From JAXLQL01 sp046331625 (GTDB lineage: Bacteria; Acidobacteriota; Terriglobia; Bryobacterales; Bryobacteraceae): DNA of 64,000 nt. The translations under genes and the position numbers were made by a program. The DNA is taken from positions 124,001-188,000 of the forward strand of contig JAXLQL010000010.1 of the NCBI GenBank assembly GCA_046331625.1, written 5' to 3'. Below, in pieces: positions 1-7,586 of the stretch. The number at the start of each line of letters is the position of its first letter. Position 1 is the stretch's first letter. The notes under the pieces are model-generated. The model did not search any database. It worked only from the letters and a program-made list of their open reading frames with translations, and was not told where the DNA came from.

Positions 1-1
1 C

Positions 2-733
2 GAGCGTGGCTGGAGCGTGAAGCACATGGTCCGGCTGATGGTGAACTCCGATGCCTACAAGCGCTCCTCCGATGCGCGGCCTGATCTGGTTACGCGCGAT
101 CCGGCGAACGTGCTGCTCGCCCGCCAGTCGCGCTTCCGCCTCCCCGCCGAGTTGATTCGCGACGCGGCGTTGCGCTCGGGTGGGATCTTGATGGAAACCG
201 CCGGTGGCGAGAGCGTGCGTCCGCCGCAGCCCGAAGGCGTCGCGGACCTTCAATACAGCATGAAGTGGGAAGAGACCGCGGGACGCGCTCGCTACCGTCG
301 CGGCCTCTACATCCAGATCCAGCGGACCGCCACGTATCCGTTGCTGATGAATTTCGACGCGCCCGATCGCGTTACCTCGTGCACTCGGCGCGAGACATCG
401 AACACGCCGCTGCAACCGCTGAACCTCATGAATGATCCGGTATTCGCGGAAGCCGCGCAGGCGCTCGCCGCGCGCGTGATCAAAGAAGCTCCGGAAGCCT
501 CGCGGGCCGATCGCGCGTTCGAGATCTGCTACTCGCGCAGGCCCAGCGCGAAAGAGCGCGACCTGCTGCTCAGCCATCTCGCACGCAGGCGCGAGTTGGC
601 GCGCACGAATCCGAAAGCCGCCGAAGCAATGCCCACCGGAGACTTGCCCGGCGTCGATCCGGTGGAGGCGCTGGCGTGGTTCGGCGCCAGCCGTGCACTG
701 CTCAACTCCGACGAATTCCTCACCCGCGAGTAG
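2..733 (+). CDS. DUF1553 domain protein, C-terminal part (5' end outside window)
   Basis: The reading frame is already open at the first bases of the window, so this is the 3' part of a longer gene. The visible residues carry the signature of the DUF1553 (PSD1-type) C-terminus: a GWSVKHMVRLMVNSDAYKRSS-like start, the RQSRFRLPAELIRDAAL block, and a central part where a fixed list of substrates precedes NTPLQPLNLMNDP. In planctomycetes and acidobacteria such proteins usually begin with a c-type haem (PSC1) and DUF1549 domain and are encoded directly upstream of a DUF1501 protein, which is the case here with a gap of four bases. Their biochemical role is not established. The family call rests on sequence memory of the conserved blocks; the N-terminal domains cannot be checked. 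Confidence 0.85.
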   Translation, partial: ERGWSVKHMVRLMVNSDAYKRSSDARPDLVTRDPANVLLARQSRFRLPAELIRDAALRSGGILMETAGGESVRPPQPEGVADLQYSMKWEETAGRARYRRGLYIQIQRTATYPLLMNFDAPDRVTSCTRRETSNTPLQPLNLMNDPVFAEAAQALAARVIKEAPEASRADRAFEICYSRRPSAKERDLLLSHLARRRELARTNPKAAEAMPTGDLPGVDPVEALAWFGASRALLNSDEFLTRE

Positions 734-737
734 AACC

Positions 738-2138
738 ATGCACGAACTTCGCCGCCGCGACTTTCTCACACGCGCCACCGCCGGAATCGGCTCAGCGGCG
801 TTGCATTCGCTGCTCGCCGATGACCTGCCCGCGGTGAATCCCATCGAGCCCAAGCGTCCGCATTTCGCACCCAAGGCCAAGAACGTGATCTTCCTTTACA
901 TGGAAGGCGCGCCGAGCCAGCTCGACCTCTTCGATCCCAAGCCCGCGCTGCAGCGTTATCACGGCGAGCCGCTGCCGCCATCGCTCACCAAGGGTCACGA
1001 CTTCGCGTTCATCAAGGCGAATGCGAAGGTGCTGGGGAGTCCGCGCAAGTTTGCGCGCTACGGGCACAGCGGCGCGGAGTTCAGCGATTTTCTCACCGCC
1101 TGGGAACCGATCGCCGACGATCTATGCATCATCCGCTCGATGCATACCGAGGCGTTCAATCACCAGCCCGCCGACTTCCTGCTGCACACCGGCCACATGT
1201 TGCCGGGCCGGCCGACGATGGGTGCGTGGGTGCTCTATGGGCTCGGCAGCGAGTCAAAGAATTTGCCGGGCTTCGTCGTGTTGACCACAGGCAAGAGCAA
1301 CATGAGCCAGGCCGCGCAGTGGAGCAGCGGATTTCTTCCGTCGGCGTATCAGGGCGTGATGTTCCGCCGCAAGGGCGACCCGGTGCTGTACTTGTCGAAC
1401 CCTCGCGGGGTCACGCAAGCCGAGCAGCGCGCCGATGTCGACTTCGTGGGCGCACTCAATCGCGAGGCCTACTCGCGCACTGGTGACACCGAGATCGCTT
1501 CTCGCATTGCCTCGTACGAGATGGCGTTCCGCATGCAGATGAGCACGCCGGAACTGCTCGACGTCTCGAAGGAAACCGAGCGTGTGCGCGCCGCCTACGG
1601 ACTCTCGCACGAGACCACGCGCGCCTTCGGAACCAACTGCCTGCTCGCGCGGCGCATGGTGGAGCGAGGCGTGCGGTTCGTGATGGTGACGCATTCGTCG
1701 TGGGACCAGCACAACGAATTGAACAAGAACCTGAAGGAGAACTGCGATACGACGTGCGGTCCGATTGCAGCACTGATTCAGGATCTGAAGATGCGCGGAC
1801 TCCTCGATTCGACGCTAGTCGTCTGGGGCGGCGAGTTCGGCCGCACGCCGCTTGGCGAATGGCGCCGCGACGATCTTGCTTATGCCGGCCGCGATCATCA
1901 TCCGCAATGCTTCACGATGTGGATGGCGGGCGCGGGCGTGCGTGCGGGCGTGACGATCGGGCAAACGGATGAGCTCGGGATGCAGGTGACCGAAGACGGC
2001 GTGCACGTCAACGACATGCAGGCGACGGTGCTCCACCTGCTCGGCTTCGAGCACACGCGCCTGACGTATCGGCACATGGGCCGCGATTTTCGGCTCACCG
2101 ATCTCCGTGGCAACGTCGTCAGGAAAGCACTCGCCTGA
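738..2138 (+). CDS. DUF1501 domain protein with Tat-like leader
   Basis: A 466-residue protein when started at the ATG at 738, just after the stop of the DUF1553 gene. The N-terminus reads MHELRRRDFLTRATAGIGS, a twin-arginine type leader, followed by the DUF1501 hallmarks KNVIFLYMEGAPSQLDLFDPK and, near the end, WGGEFGRTP and GRDHHPQCFTMWMAGAGV. DUF1501 belongs to the alkaline-phosphatase/sulfatase-like fold, and such proteins are probably exported folded with their metal. Pairing with DUF1553 genes is conserved across acidobacteria and planctomycetes, which suggests a joint periplasmic function, possibly in polysaccharide use. That role is inference. An in-frame earlier start at 693 would overlap the upstream gene and is less likely. 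Confidence 0.9.
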   Translation: MHELRRRDFLTRATAGIGSAALHSLLADDLPAVNPIEPKRPHFAPKAKNVIFLYMEGAPSQLDLFDPKPALQRYHGEPLPPSLTKGHDFAFIKANAKVLGSPRKFARYGHSGAEFSDFLTAWEPIADDLCIIRSMHTEAFNHQPADFLLHTGHMLPGRPTMGAWVLYGLGSESKNLPGFVVLTTGKSNMSQAAQWSSGFLPSAYQGVMFRRKGDPVLYLSNPRGVTQAEQRADVDFVGALNREAYSRTGDTEIASRIASYEMAFRMQMSTPELLDVSKETERVRAAYGLSHETTRAFGTNCLLARRMVERGVRFVMVTHSSWDQHNELNKNLKENCDTTCGPIAALIQDLKMRGLLDSTLVVWGGEFGRTPLGEWRRDDLAYAGRDHHPQCFTMWMAGAGVRAGVTIGQTDELGMQVTEDGVHVNDMQATVLHLLGFEHTRLTYRHMGRDFRLTDLRGNVVRKALA

Positions 2139-2198
2139 TTTGCGCGGGGTGGCTGCCAGAGTCCCGCCCCCCTGTGCGACCATAACTACTCGGCTGCC

Positions 2199-2633
2199 AT
2201 GTCGAAGAAAAAGTCGCCGCCGCCGGGCGGTTCGAATTTCAGCCACGATGGCTGGGTGATCTTTCTGGTGCGCATCAGCGCCGGCCTGCTCATGTTTTTC
2301 CTCCACGGATTGGGCAAGCTGAGCGGCGCCGCCGGCTACCTGCGCGGACACAAGTGGGCCATGATTGACGCAGTCGGCTCGCTCGGATTTCCGCTGCCCG
2401 GCCTGTTCGCACTGCTCTCCACCGGAGCCGAAGCGATCGCGGCGCTTTTTCTCGCACTCGGCCTCTTCACGCGAATGTCCGCGTGGATGCTCGCCATCAA
2501 CATGCTGGTGGCGTGCTGGTCACACGTTTCGCGCGGCGAAACGCCGGAGATGGCGTTGCTGTACCTGGTGGCCGCGGTTGCGGTAGCGCGGCTGGGTCCA
2601 GGAAAGCTCGCCCTCGACAGCTTTCGCGGCTGA
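2199..2633 (+). CDS. DoxX family membrane protein
   Basis: A 144-residue integral membrane protein with about four hydrophobic segments (around residues 20-40, 65-85, 90-107 and 117-135). The pattern VIFLVRISAGLLMFFLHGLGKL, then GFPLPGLFALLSTGAEAIAALFLALGLFTR, is typical of DoxX/DUF417-like quinol-linked small membrane proteins. The length is normal for the family. It follows the DUF1501 gene at 60 bases on the same strand and converges on the minus-strand gene that ends one base after its stop. DoxX relatives have been tied to quinol oxidation and redox stress; a specific substrate cannot be read from sequence. Confidence 0.85.
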   Translation: MSKKKSPPPGGSNFSHDGWVIFLVRISAGLLMFFLHGLGKLSGAAGYLRGHKWAMIDAVGSLGFPLPGLFALLSTGAEAIAALFLALGLFTRMSAWMLAINMLVACWSHVSRGETPEMALLYLVAAVAVARLGPGKLALDSFRG

Positions 2634-4040
2634 TTACTGGATCCGGATCGTGACCGAGTTCGCGGCGCGACCCTCGGCGAACACCACCACTTGCACCTGC
2701 CCGAGTCCGCTCAGCACCGGCGAGAGGCGGATGTTCACTTGGTCGAGCCCATCGTACTGGCCTTGTGGTCCGGCAAACAGCACATCCATCGGGATGCCGG
2801 CGATCGTAGCTTGGACGGTGCCCGCGGCGGCGCGGCGGATCCCGGTGCCGAATAGCGCCACCACAGTCTCGGCGCCGAGCACGCGGATCGGCTCGGCCGT
2901 GGTCCCCACCAAAGCGGTGGGGGCCGCGCCGTTGCGCTGGTACACGAGTCCGGCTGCGGTGCCCGTGCCTGTTCCGTCGGTACTGAAGACGGCCGGCGCG
3001 AGCGGAAGCACGGTCAGATTGGCGATGGCGCGCAATCCGCCGTCTTTGCTTTCCACCGCGAGTTCAGAGGCTCCCGTGGGCGAGGCAGCCGGCACTACGA
3101 AATTGATCTGCTTGGGCGAAACGTAGAGTACCTTCGCTTCCCTTCGCGTGCCGCCGGCATCGGTGACGAAGAGGCGAGCCGCATCGGGCGCCGGATTCGC
3201 GTCGGTGAAGTTGCTGCCGAACAAAGTGACAATGGAACCCGGTGCGATCTCGGGCCGGAACGACGCCGAGGAGACCGCGGATGCCAGCGAAACCAGAACG
3301 CGGCAGACTTTCCCCGAGTCGACGAACGTCCCCGAGTTGACCACCATCGCCATCTCGGTGAAGACCTTGGCGGGCGTCACGGGGCTGTCATAGGAAGTTG
3401 GCCCCACCCAAGAGCTCCCTGCCGTGGGACATCCGGCAGGCGTGCAGTTGAGATTCACCGGCGTATCCGGAAAATAGAGCGTCTGCACGAGATCGTTGCC
3501 CGTGATCGGATCGAGTTCGTAGAGGCTCATGAAATTGCGGCCGTTGTTCAGAGACTTGACGTCGGCGCATCCGCCGCCATCGGCCACGCCGTCATTGTTC
3601 AGGTCAATGGGGCAGCGGACCTTCACTTCCACCATGCGCGTACCATGCACGTTGGGCCCGGTCGTGGTCACCTGCTCGGTGCAGTTGGCCGCGTTGTAGA
3701 GCGAGCAGTTGGGCGCCTTGAAGTCGGGATGATTGGTGCAACTGTTCCACTCGAACCAGCCGTCGCGGCAAACATTTTTGCAATTGTTGTTGTTGTCGCA
3801 AACGCGCGTGTTGTTGCACCAGCCGTCGAATTGATGGCCATCGCGAATCGTTCCGAAGTTCGACGTCACGCCCCAATTGCCGAAAGGCGCGGTGTGCAAC
3901 CGGTCAGGACACTCGGCGGTAATCTCGCCGCGAATGGCCCGGTTGCGATTCACCCCGGCAACGGAAAACTGACAGACCTGGGCGTGGCACAACGACGTGA
4001 GAACGCTACAGCACAGAACTCGCAATGCGTGGGCACGCAT
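2634..4040 (-). CDS. Secreted protein with Solibacter C-terminal domain (TIGR03437)
   Basis: A 468-residue exported protein. The start at 4040 follows a strong ribosome binding site (AGGAGGTG) and begins with a signal peptide, MRAHALRVLCCSVLTSLCHAQ. Residues about 25-180 are rich in Asn and Cys (CNNTRVCDNNNNCKNVCRDG) and contain a DLNNDGVADGGG stretch that resembles a calcium-binding thrombospondin-3/EF-like loop; several disulphides are likely. Residues about 260-468 match the TIGR03437 domain: PGSIVTLFGSNF, VSPKQINFVVP, a LFGTGIR block, and DQVNIRLSP. This Ig-like domain is expanded in Solibacter relatives and its function is unknown. The gene is the last of a three-gene minus-strand run (12 bases after its upstream neighbour). 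Confidence 0.8.
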   Translation of the reverse strand: MRAHALRVLCCSVLTSLCHAQVCQFSVAGVNRNRAIRGEITAECPDRLHTAPFGNWGVTSNFGTIRDGHQFDGWCNNTRVCDNNNNCKNVCRDGWFEWNSCTNHPDFKAPNCSLYNAANCTEQVTTTGPNVHGTRMVEVKVRCPIDLNNDGVADGGGCADVKSLNNGRNFMSLYELDPITGNDLVQTLYFPDTPVNLNCTPAGCPTAGSSWVGPTSYDSPVTPAKVFTEMAMVVNSGTFVDSGKVCRVLVSLASAVSSASFRPEIAPGSIVTLFGSNFTDANPAPDAARLFVTDAGGTRREAKVLYVSPKQINFVVPAASPTGASELAVESKDGGLRAIANLTVLPLAPAVFSTDGTGTGTAAGLVYQRNGAAPTALVGTTAEPIRVLGAETVVALFGTGIRRAAAGTVQATIAGIPMDVLFAGPQGQYDGLDQVNIRLSPVLSGLGQVQVVVFAEGRAANSVTIRIQ

Positions 4041-4052
4041 CCGGGCACCTCC

Positions 4053-4898
4053 TTACTCGACGGTAAAGGTATGGCGTGATTCGAACTCCTGCTTGCCCGA
4101 TTCGTCGCGCACCTTCAGTAACACGGTGTAGGCGCCTTTCGCGATGTCGGGCTGGAGATTCAAGTTGAGAACGCCAGGGGCGTATCGATGACGGTAGAAC
4201 GACGTTTCCTGCTGATGGGCGGCATTGGGCTCGGAGTACATCGACTTGCCGTCGGCCCGAAAAACTTCCAGGCCGTAGGCTACATCATAACTGTTCTTCT
4301 CGCCCATCTTGTAGCCAGTCATCTCGAAGCGCGCCCACACGGACTCGCCCGGCCGGTACGCTGCCGGACTCAACGCCGTGCCGTCTTCTTCCGAGCGCAG
4401 AAACCGGAAGTTGCGCACCACGAGAGTGTCGCTCTTTTCCACCGCGCGGCCGCGCACACGGAAGCTGAGTTCCTTGCGCGCATCGGAAGTGTGCACCAGG
4501 TCATACGCGGTGATGACGATTCGGTACTGGCCAGGGTCGAGCAGAATGGGCAGTAGGAACTCGTGGCGCACCACGGGCGACCACTCTTTATCCTGCTTGG
4601 CCAGCTCGAGATTCACGCTTTCCGATTTCGGCTCCACCAGCGGAACTCCGGCGGAATCGAAGGCTTCTACCTTCCAACCCAGGCGGATGCTCTCTTTGTC
4701 GTCGGCGTCTTTCGCGCGAGCGTAATCGGCCAAGCGGAACTTGACGTAGACAGCTTCGCCCTGGATGAATTCGTATCCGGTGCCGGCCGATGGGCCGTCT
4801 TCCACCGAGGAGACCAATTCATTCGTGATGGCGATCGGCTTGTGCGCTGCCAGGCTCAGGCCTGCGAGGGCGGTCGACAAAAGCGCGATGCGGCGCAT
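4053..4898 (-). CDS. Secreted beta-rich hypothetical protein
   Basis: A 281-residue protein with a signal peptide (MRRIALLSTALAGLSLAAH) and no recognised catalytic motif. The mature part consists of two similar beta-sandwich-like halves. Each holds a 'GE.VYVKFRLADY' or 'GESVWARFEMTGY' block followed by '.SYDVAYGLEVFRADG'-type strands and a closing 'GKYRIVI' or 'GAYTVLLKVRDESGKQ' strand. This internal duplication suggests tandem Ig/FN3-like folds. It lies in an apparent operon, 3 bases after the lipoprotein gene and 12 bases before the TIGR03437 gene, so the three may act together at the cell surface. Function is unknown. Confidence 0.7.
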   Translation of the reverse strand: MRRIALLSTALAGLSLAAHKPIAITNELVSSVEDGPSAGTGYEFIQGEAVYVKFRLADYARAKDADDKESIRLGWKVEAFDSAGVPLVEPKSESVNLELAKQDKEWSPVVRHEFLLPILLDPGQYRIVITAYDLVHTSDARKELSFRVRGRAVEKSDTLVVRNFRFLRSEEDGTALSPAAYRPGESVWARFEMTGYKMGEKNSYDVAYGLEVFRADGKSMYSEPNAAHQQETSFYRHRYAPGVLNLNLQPDIAKGAYTVLLKVRDESGKQEFESRHTFTVE

Positions 4899-4901
4899 GG
4901 G

Positions 4902-5429
4902 TTACTGGCTCGATCCAGACGGAGCCGCGGGAAGCGACCGGTCCTGGATGCGAAACGGAATGCTCACGACGGCTGTTTTTTCCGAATCGGGTTCGCCCCC
5001 ATCGGAAAGATGCAGAAAGTAATTTCCAGGCCGGACATCGAATACGATGCGGTGCGTCTGGTGCTCGCCTCCGGGGGGCAACGCGCGCAGCACGCCCCAC
5101 CACTCATCGACGCCTTCGCCGTTATCGAGTTCGGCTACCGATCCGCCCGCTTCGTCTTCGAGCCGCATGAAGGGAATGTTGACTTCTTTGTTGGCGTTGT
5201 TGACCACGGTCAGGCGTATGGTCAGAAACTTCGACTGCGGAACACGGGGAGGCTTGCCCTCCGCCGGCAGTTGCTCGAGCCAATCGGTCTCGAACACATT
5301 GAACACAACTCCTCCGAGTTGGATATCTTCCCCCATGCGGCGCGCAGCGGATCGCGACGGACCCGAACTGCAGGAGCTCAGCAGCAGGACGCCGGCCAAC
5401 ACGGCCGGCAAAGCGGAGCGACTTGACAT
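4902..5429 (-). CDS. Putative lipoprotein, DUF4352-like
   Basis: A 175-residue protein with a lipoprotein signal: a hydrophobic run ending in LLLSSC, so Cys20 is the likely lipidated residue. The mature part (GGVVFNVFETDWLEQ, then FLTIRLTVVNNANKEVNIPFMRLEDEAG, then a FDVRPGNYFLHLSDG strand) resembles the immunoglobulin-like DUF4352/TRF2-type extracytoplasmic domains that are common in lipoproteins of unknown role. It is the first gene of a three-gene minus-strand set and its start is followed upstream by an AT-rich patch (about 5433-5450) that may hold the promoter. The family call is tentative. Confidence 0.65.
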   Translation of the reverse strand: MSSRSALPAVLAGVLLLSSCSSGPSRSAARRMGEDIQLGGVVFNVFETDWLEQLPAEGKPPRVPQSKFLTIRLTVVNNANKEVNIPFMRLEDEAGGSVAELDNGEGVDEWWGVLRALPPGGEHQTHRIVFDVRPGNYFLHLSDGGEPDSEKTAVVSIPFRIQDRSLPAAPSGSSQ

Positions 5430-5494
5430 GCATCCATAATTATCTACTGAAAACCAGTGACTGTGGGGCTACGGCCGGGCGGTCCCGCCGGTCT

Positions 5495-6595
5495 TCACGC
5501 CTGAACCAGCCGATTCTTCATCTCGAGCGCCAGCGCCCCGAATCCAGCCAACAGCGCCGCGAACACGATCAGTCCACCGAGCAACGGCACCTGGCCTACG
5601 ACGCTGATCACGAGCATCGCGACGGCCGCAGCGCCGATGCGCCAGACCTTCTCGCCGGCATGCGCCGGGATCCAGCGCTTCAACGCCACGTCCCCGAGAG
5701 CCGCGCTCGCCGTGAGATAGCCGACCATCAACAGTGCGAGATAACTACCGATCGCCAGGAATCCGAGCGGTGCTCCGATCCCCGTGATCAGCAGCAACAG
5801 CGCCGCCACGGGAACGCACACAAGCAGCACGAAGCCAGTCAGCGCACTGGCGCCGAGGTGATGCTCCAGCGTTTCCACGGTCGCGGCGAAGAACTTCGGC
5901 AGTACTGCGATGAGAACCGCGATCACCACGATCAGCCCGAGCGTCCAGATCCACGAGGCGACGCTCGCGAACGCGCGCCCCACGCCTTCGGCTTGCGTCA
6001 TGGCGACCGCAGGCATCGGAAGCTGCTCCACGCTGCCCGAGACCACCGCAGCCGGATCGCGCACCAGAGCTTCGCGGCTGCGATAGCGGAGCTTACCGCC
6101 GATGCGCGCTGCTGGCCCAAGCTCTACGCGATTGGCGCTGATGTCGGCATCGCCCGATACCGGCGCGTTGATGTACACGCGCCCACCGGCCGCCTGCAAG
6201 TATCCCGCGATGGCGCCGTTGATCCGTACCTGGCCGCCGGCCACCGAGAGATTGCGGACCTCAGCTGCGGGAGCAATGTCCACTTCGCCGCCCGCAATGC
6301 GCGCGCCGCCTTTCGCGACGCCGTTCACGGTGACGCGGCCCCCGGCGGCGTAGACGTGCTGCTCCACGGATCCGTTGATTCGCACTGAACCGCCGGCGGC
6401 GACGGCATCGCCCGCTGTGGGTGCGTCAATTGCCACATCCTGGCCTGCCGCGAACAGGTCACCGCCCACGGGTTTGGTCACCGCGACGGACTTGCCTGCG
6501 GTGAAATAGTCGGGTCCCATCTCTTTGATGACGCTCTCCCTTTCCTGCGCGGCGGCGAGCAGAGACAAGGGGAGGGTGAAAAAGAAGAGCTTCAT
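5495..6595 (-). CDS. Bactofilin-like polymer-forming domain fused to membrane domain
   Basis: A 366-residue protein. The start at 6595 is chosen because GAAAGGAG lies at a good distance and MKLFFFTLPLSLLAAAQ is a signal peptide; an in-frame ATG 18 bases upstream is less likely. Residues about 25-190 are a run of short beta-helix repeats of the type 'AAGG.V.ING.V.G' (for example VYAAGGRVTVNGVAKGG, IAGGEVDIAPAAEV, LQAAGGRVYINAPVSGD). This resembles the polymer-forming bactofilin fold. The second half has about four transmembrane segments (IWTLGLIVVIAVLIAVLP, ALTGFVLLVCVPVAALLLLI, FLAIGSYLALLMVGYL, AVAMLVISVVG). Unlike classical cytosolic bactofilins it appears exported. A periplasmic scaffold role is inference. 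Confidence 0.75.
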   Translation of the reverse strand: MKLFFFTLPLSLLAAAQERESVIKEMGPDYFTAGKSVAVTKPVGGDLFAAGQDVAIDAPTAGDAVAAGGSVRINGSVEQHVYAAGGRVTVNGVAKGGARIAGGEVDIAPAAEVRNLSVAGGQVRINGAIAGYLQAAGGRVYINAPVSGDADISANRVELGPAARIGGKLRYRSREALVRDPAAVVSGSVEQLPMPAVAMTQAEGVGRAFASVASWIWTLGLIVVIAVLIAVLPKFFAATVETLEHHLGASALTGFVLLVCVPVAALLLLITGIGAPLGFLAIGSYLALLMVGYLTASAALGDVALKRWIPAHAGEKVWRIGAAAVAMLVISVVGQVPLLGGLIVFAALLAGFGALALEMKNRLVQA

Positions 6596-6681
6596 GACGA
6601 CGCTCCTTTCCACGGGCAGAGGGGCAATCGTGGTACCAAACGTCCTGCGCGGTGGATGTCAGGAGCGCTCGCTGGATCGGG

Positions 6682-7557
6682 TTATTCGGAAACGCGTATC
6701 CTGCTTCCGTCAGGAGTACTGACCCCGCCTACCGTGCAGCGAACGTCATTGTCACCTGCGGTGACCTTTGCCGGGACAGTGAGCCGGATCCGCGCAACTC
6801 CCGGACTGATCAGCGCCGCGGAATCGACTTTCGCCGGATGGCCACCCACGATGCAAGCAGGCAATGTCGCGACCATCCCGAAGCCCGTGCCATAGATGAC
6901 TACAGCTTCTCCGGGCTTGACTGGCCCGGCGCTTGACCGCTGCGCCGCCGAAGCGTCGCCCGCGGCGCCGCTCGAGTGAACTGCTACGTACCCCGCACGT
7001 GCGTGCAGCAGCGCCGGCGCCACTGCGTTCTTGGCAACCGTGAAGGGCGCACTCGTCAGGGAACCGTTCTTGACGATGACTTGCACTGGCCCCACTGCGT
7101 CGTCGAGCGGCGTGAGTACGCGGATCTCGTCAAGCGCGCAGATCGAGCCACGCACGATCCCGCTGCAATAAAAAGAGACCGGCGCAGGCTTTCCGTTTAC
7201 GGTTACGCTGACGCCTCTGAGCCGAGAAGGAAGCTCGCCGGACCCGCTCCAGGAAACTCCGGAGGCCGAAGTGCCGATCGGGACAAGATGCGAGCCGCGA
7301 ATCTCGATCCAGGAGTTCTGAGCGATCTCGGCTCCACCGCCCATAGTGCTCACTGACGTGATGACGCTCGGCGCGCTCTCCGGTCCGTGCATCACCTTGC
7401 TGACGAGATTGCCGGACTTGTCGTAGGAATAGTCGATGGAGCCGTTCGGTCCATAGTCGACGCGAGAGAGCCGTCCTGCGTCATCGTAAGAATAGTTCAC
7501 GGCGGCGAACATCGAGTGTGCGAGCAGCGTTACACAGAGCGGAATCATCCGAGTCAT
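6682..7557 (-). CDS. Small secreted YD-repeat / IPT-like protein
   Basis: About 291 residues from the ATG at 7557, which has AAGGAG upstream; an ATG at 7590 is in frame but would overlap the RHS stop. After a signal peptide (MTRMIPLCVTLLAHSMFAA) come two RHS-type YD repeats (YSYDDAGRLSRVDYG and YSYDKSGNLVSKV). The rest is two IPT/TIG or TIGR03437-like Ig modules (NSWIEIRGSHLVP..., PGEAVVIYGTGFG, then CIVGGHPAKVDSAALISPGV). It sits 29 bases downstream of the large RHS gene on the same strand and is probably co-transcribed with it. The mixed architecture looks like an RHS repeat scrap joined to a surface Ig protein. Confidence 0.75.
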   Translation of the reverse strand: MTRMIPLCVTLLAHSMFAAVNYSYDDAGRLSRVDYGPNGSIDYSYDKSGNLVSKVMHGPESAPSVITSVSTMGGGAEIAQNSWIEIRGSHLVPIGTSASGVSWSGSGELPSRLRGVSVTVNGKPAPVSFYCSGIVRGSICALDEIRVLTPLDDAVGPVQVIVKNGSLTSAPFTVAKNAVAPALLHARAGYVAVHSSGAAGDASAAQRSSAGPVKPGEAVVIYGTGFGMVATLPACIVGGHPAKVDSAALISPGVARIRLTVPAKVTAGDNDVRCTVGGVSTPDGSRIRVSE

Positions 7558-7586
7558 GAAGGTTCTCCTTGAAAATCCTGGAAATG

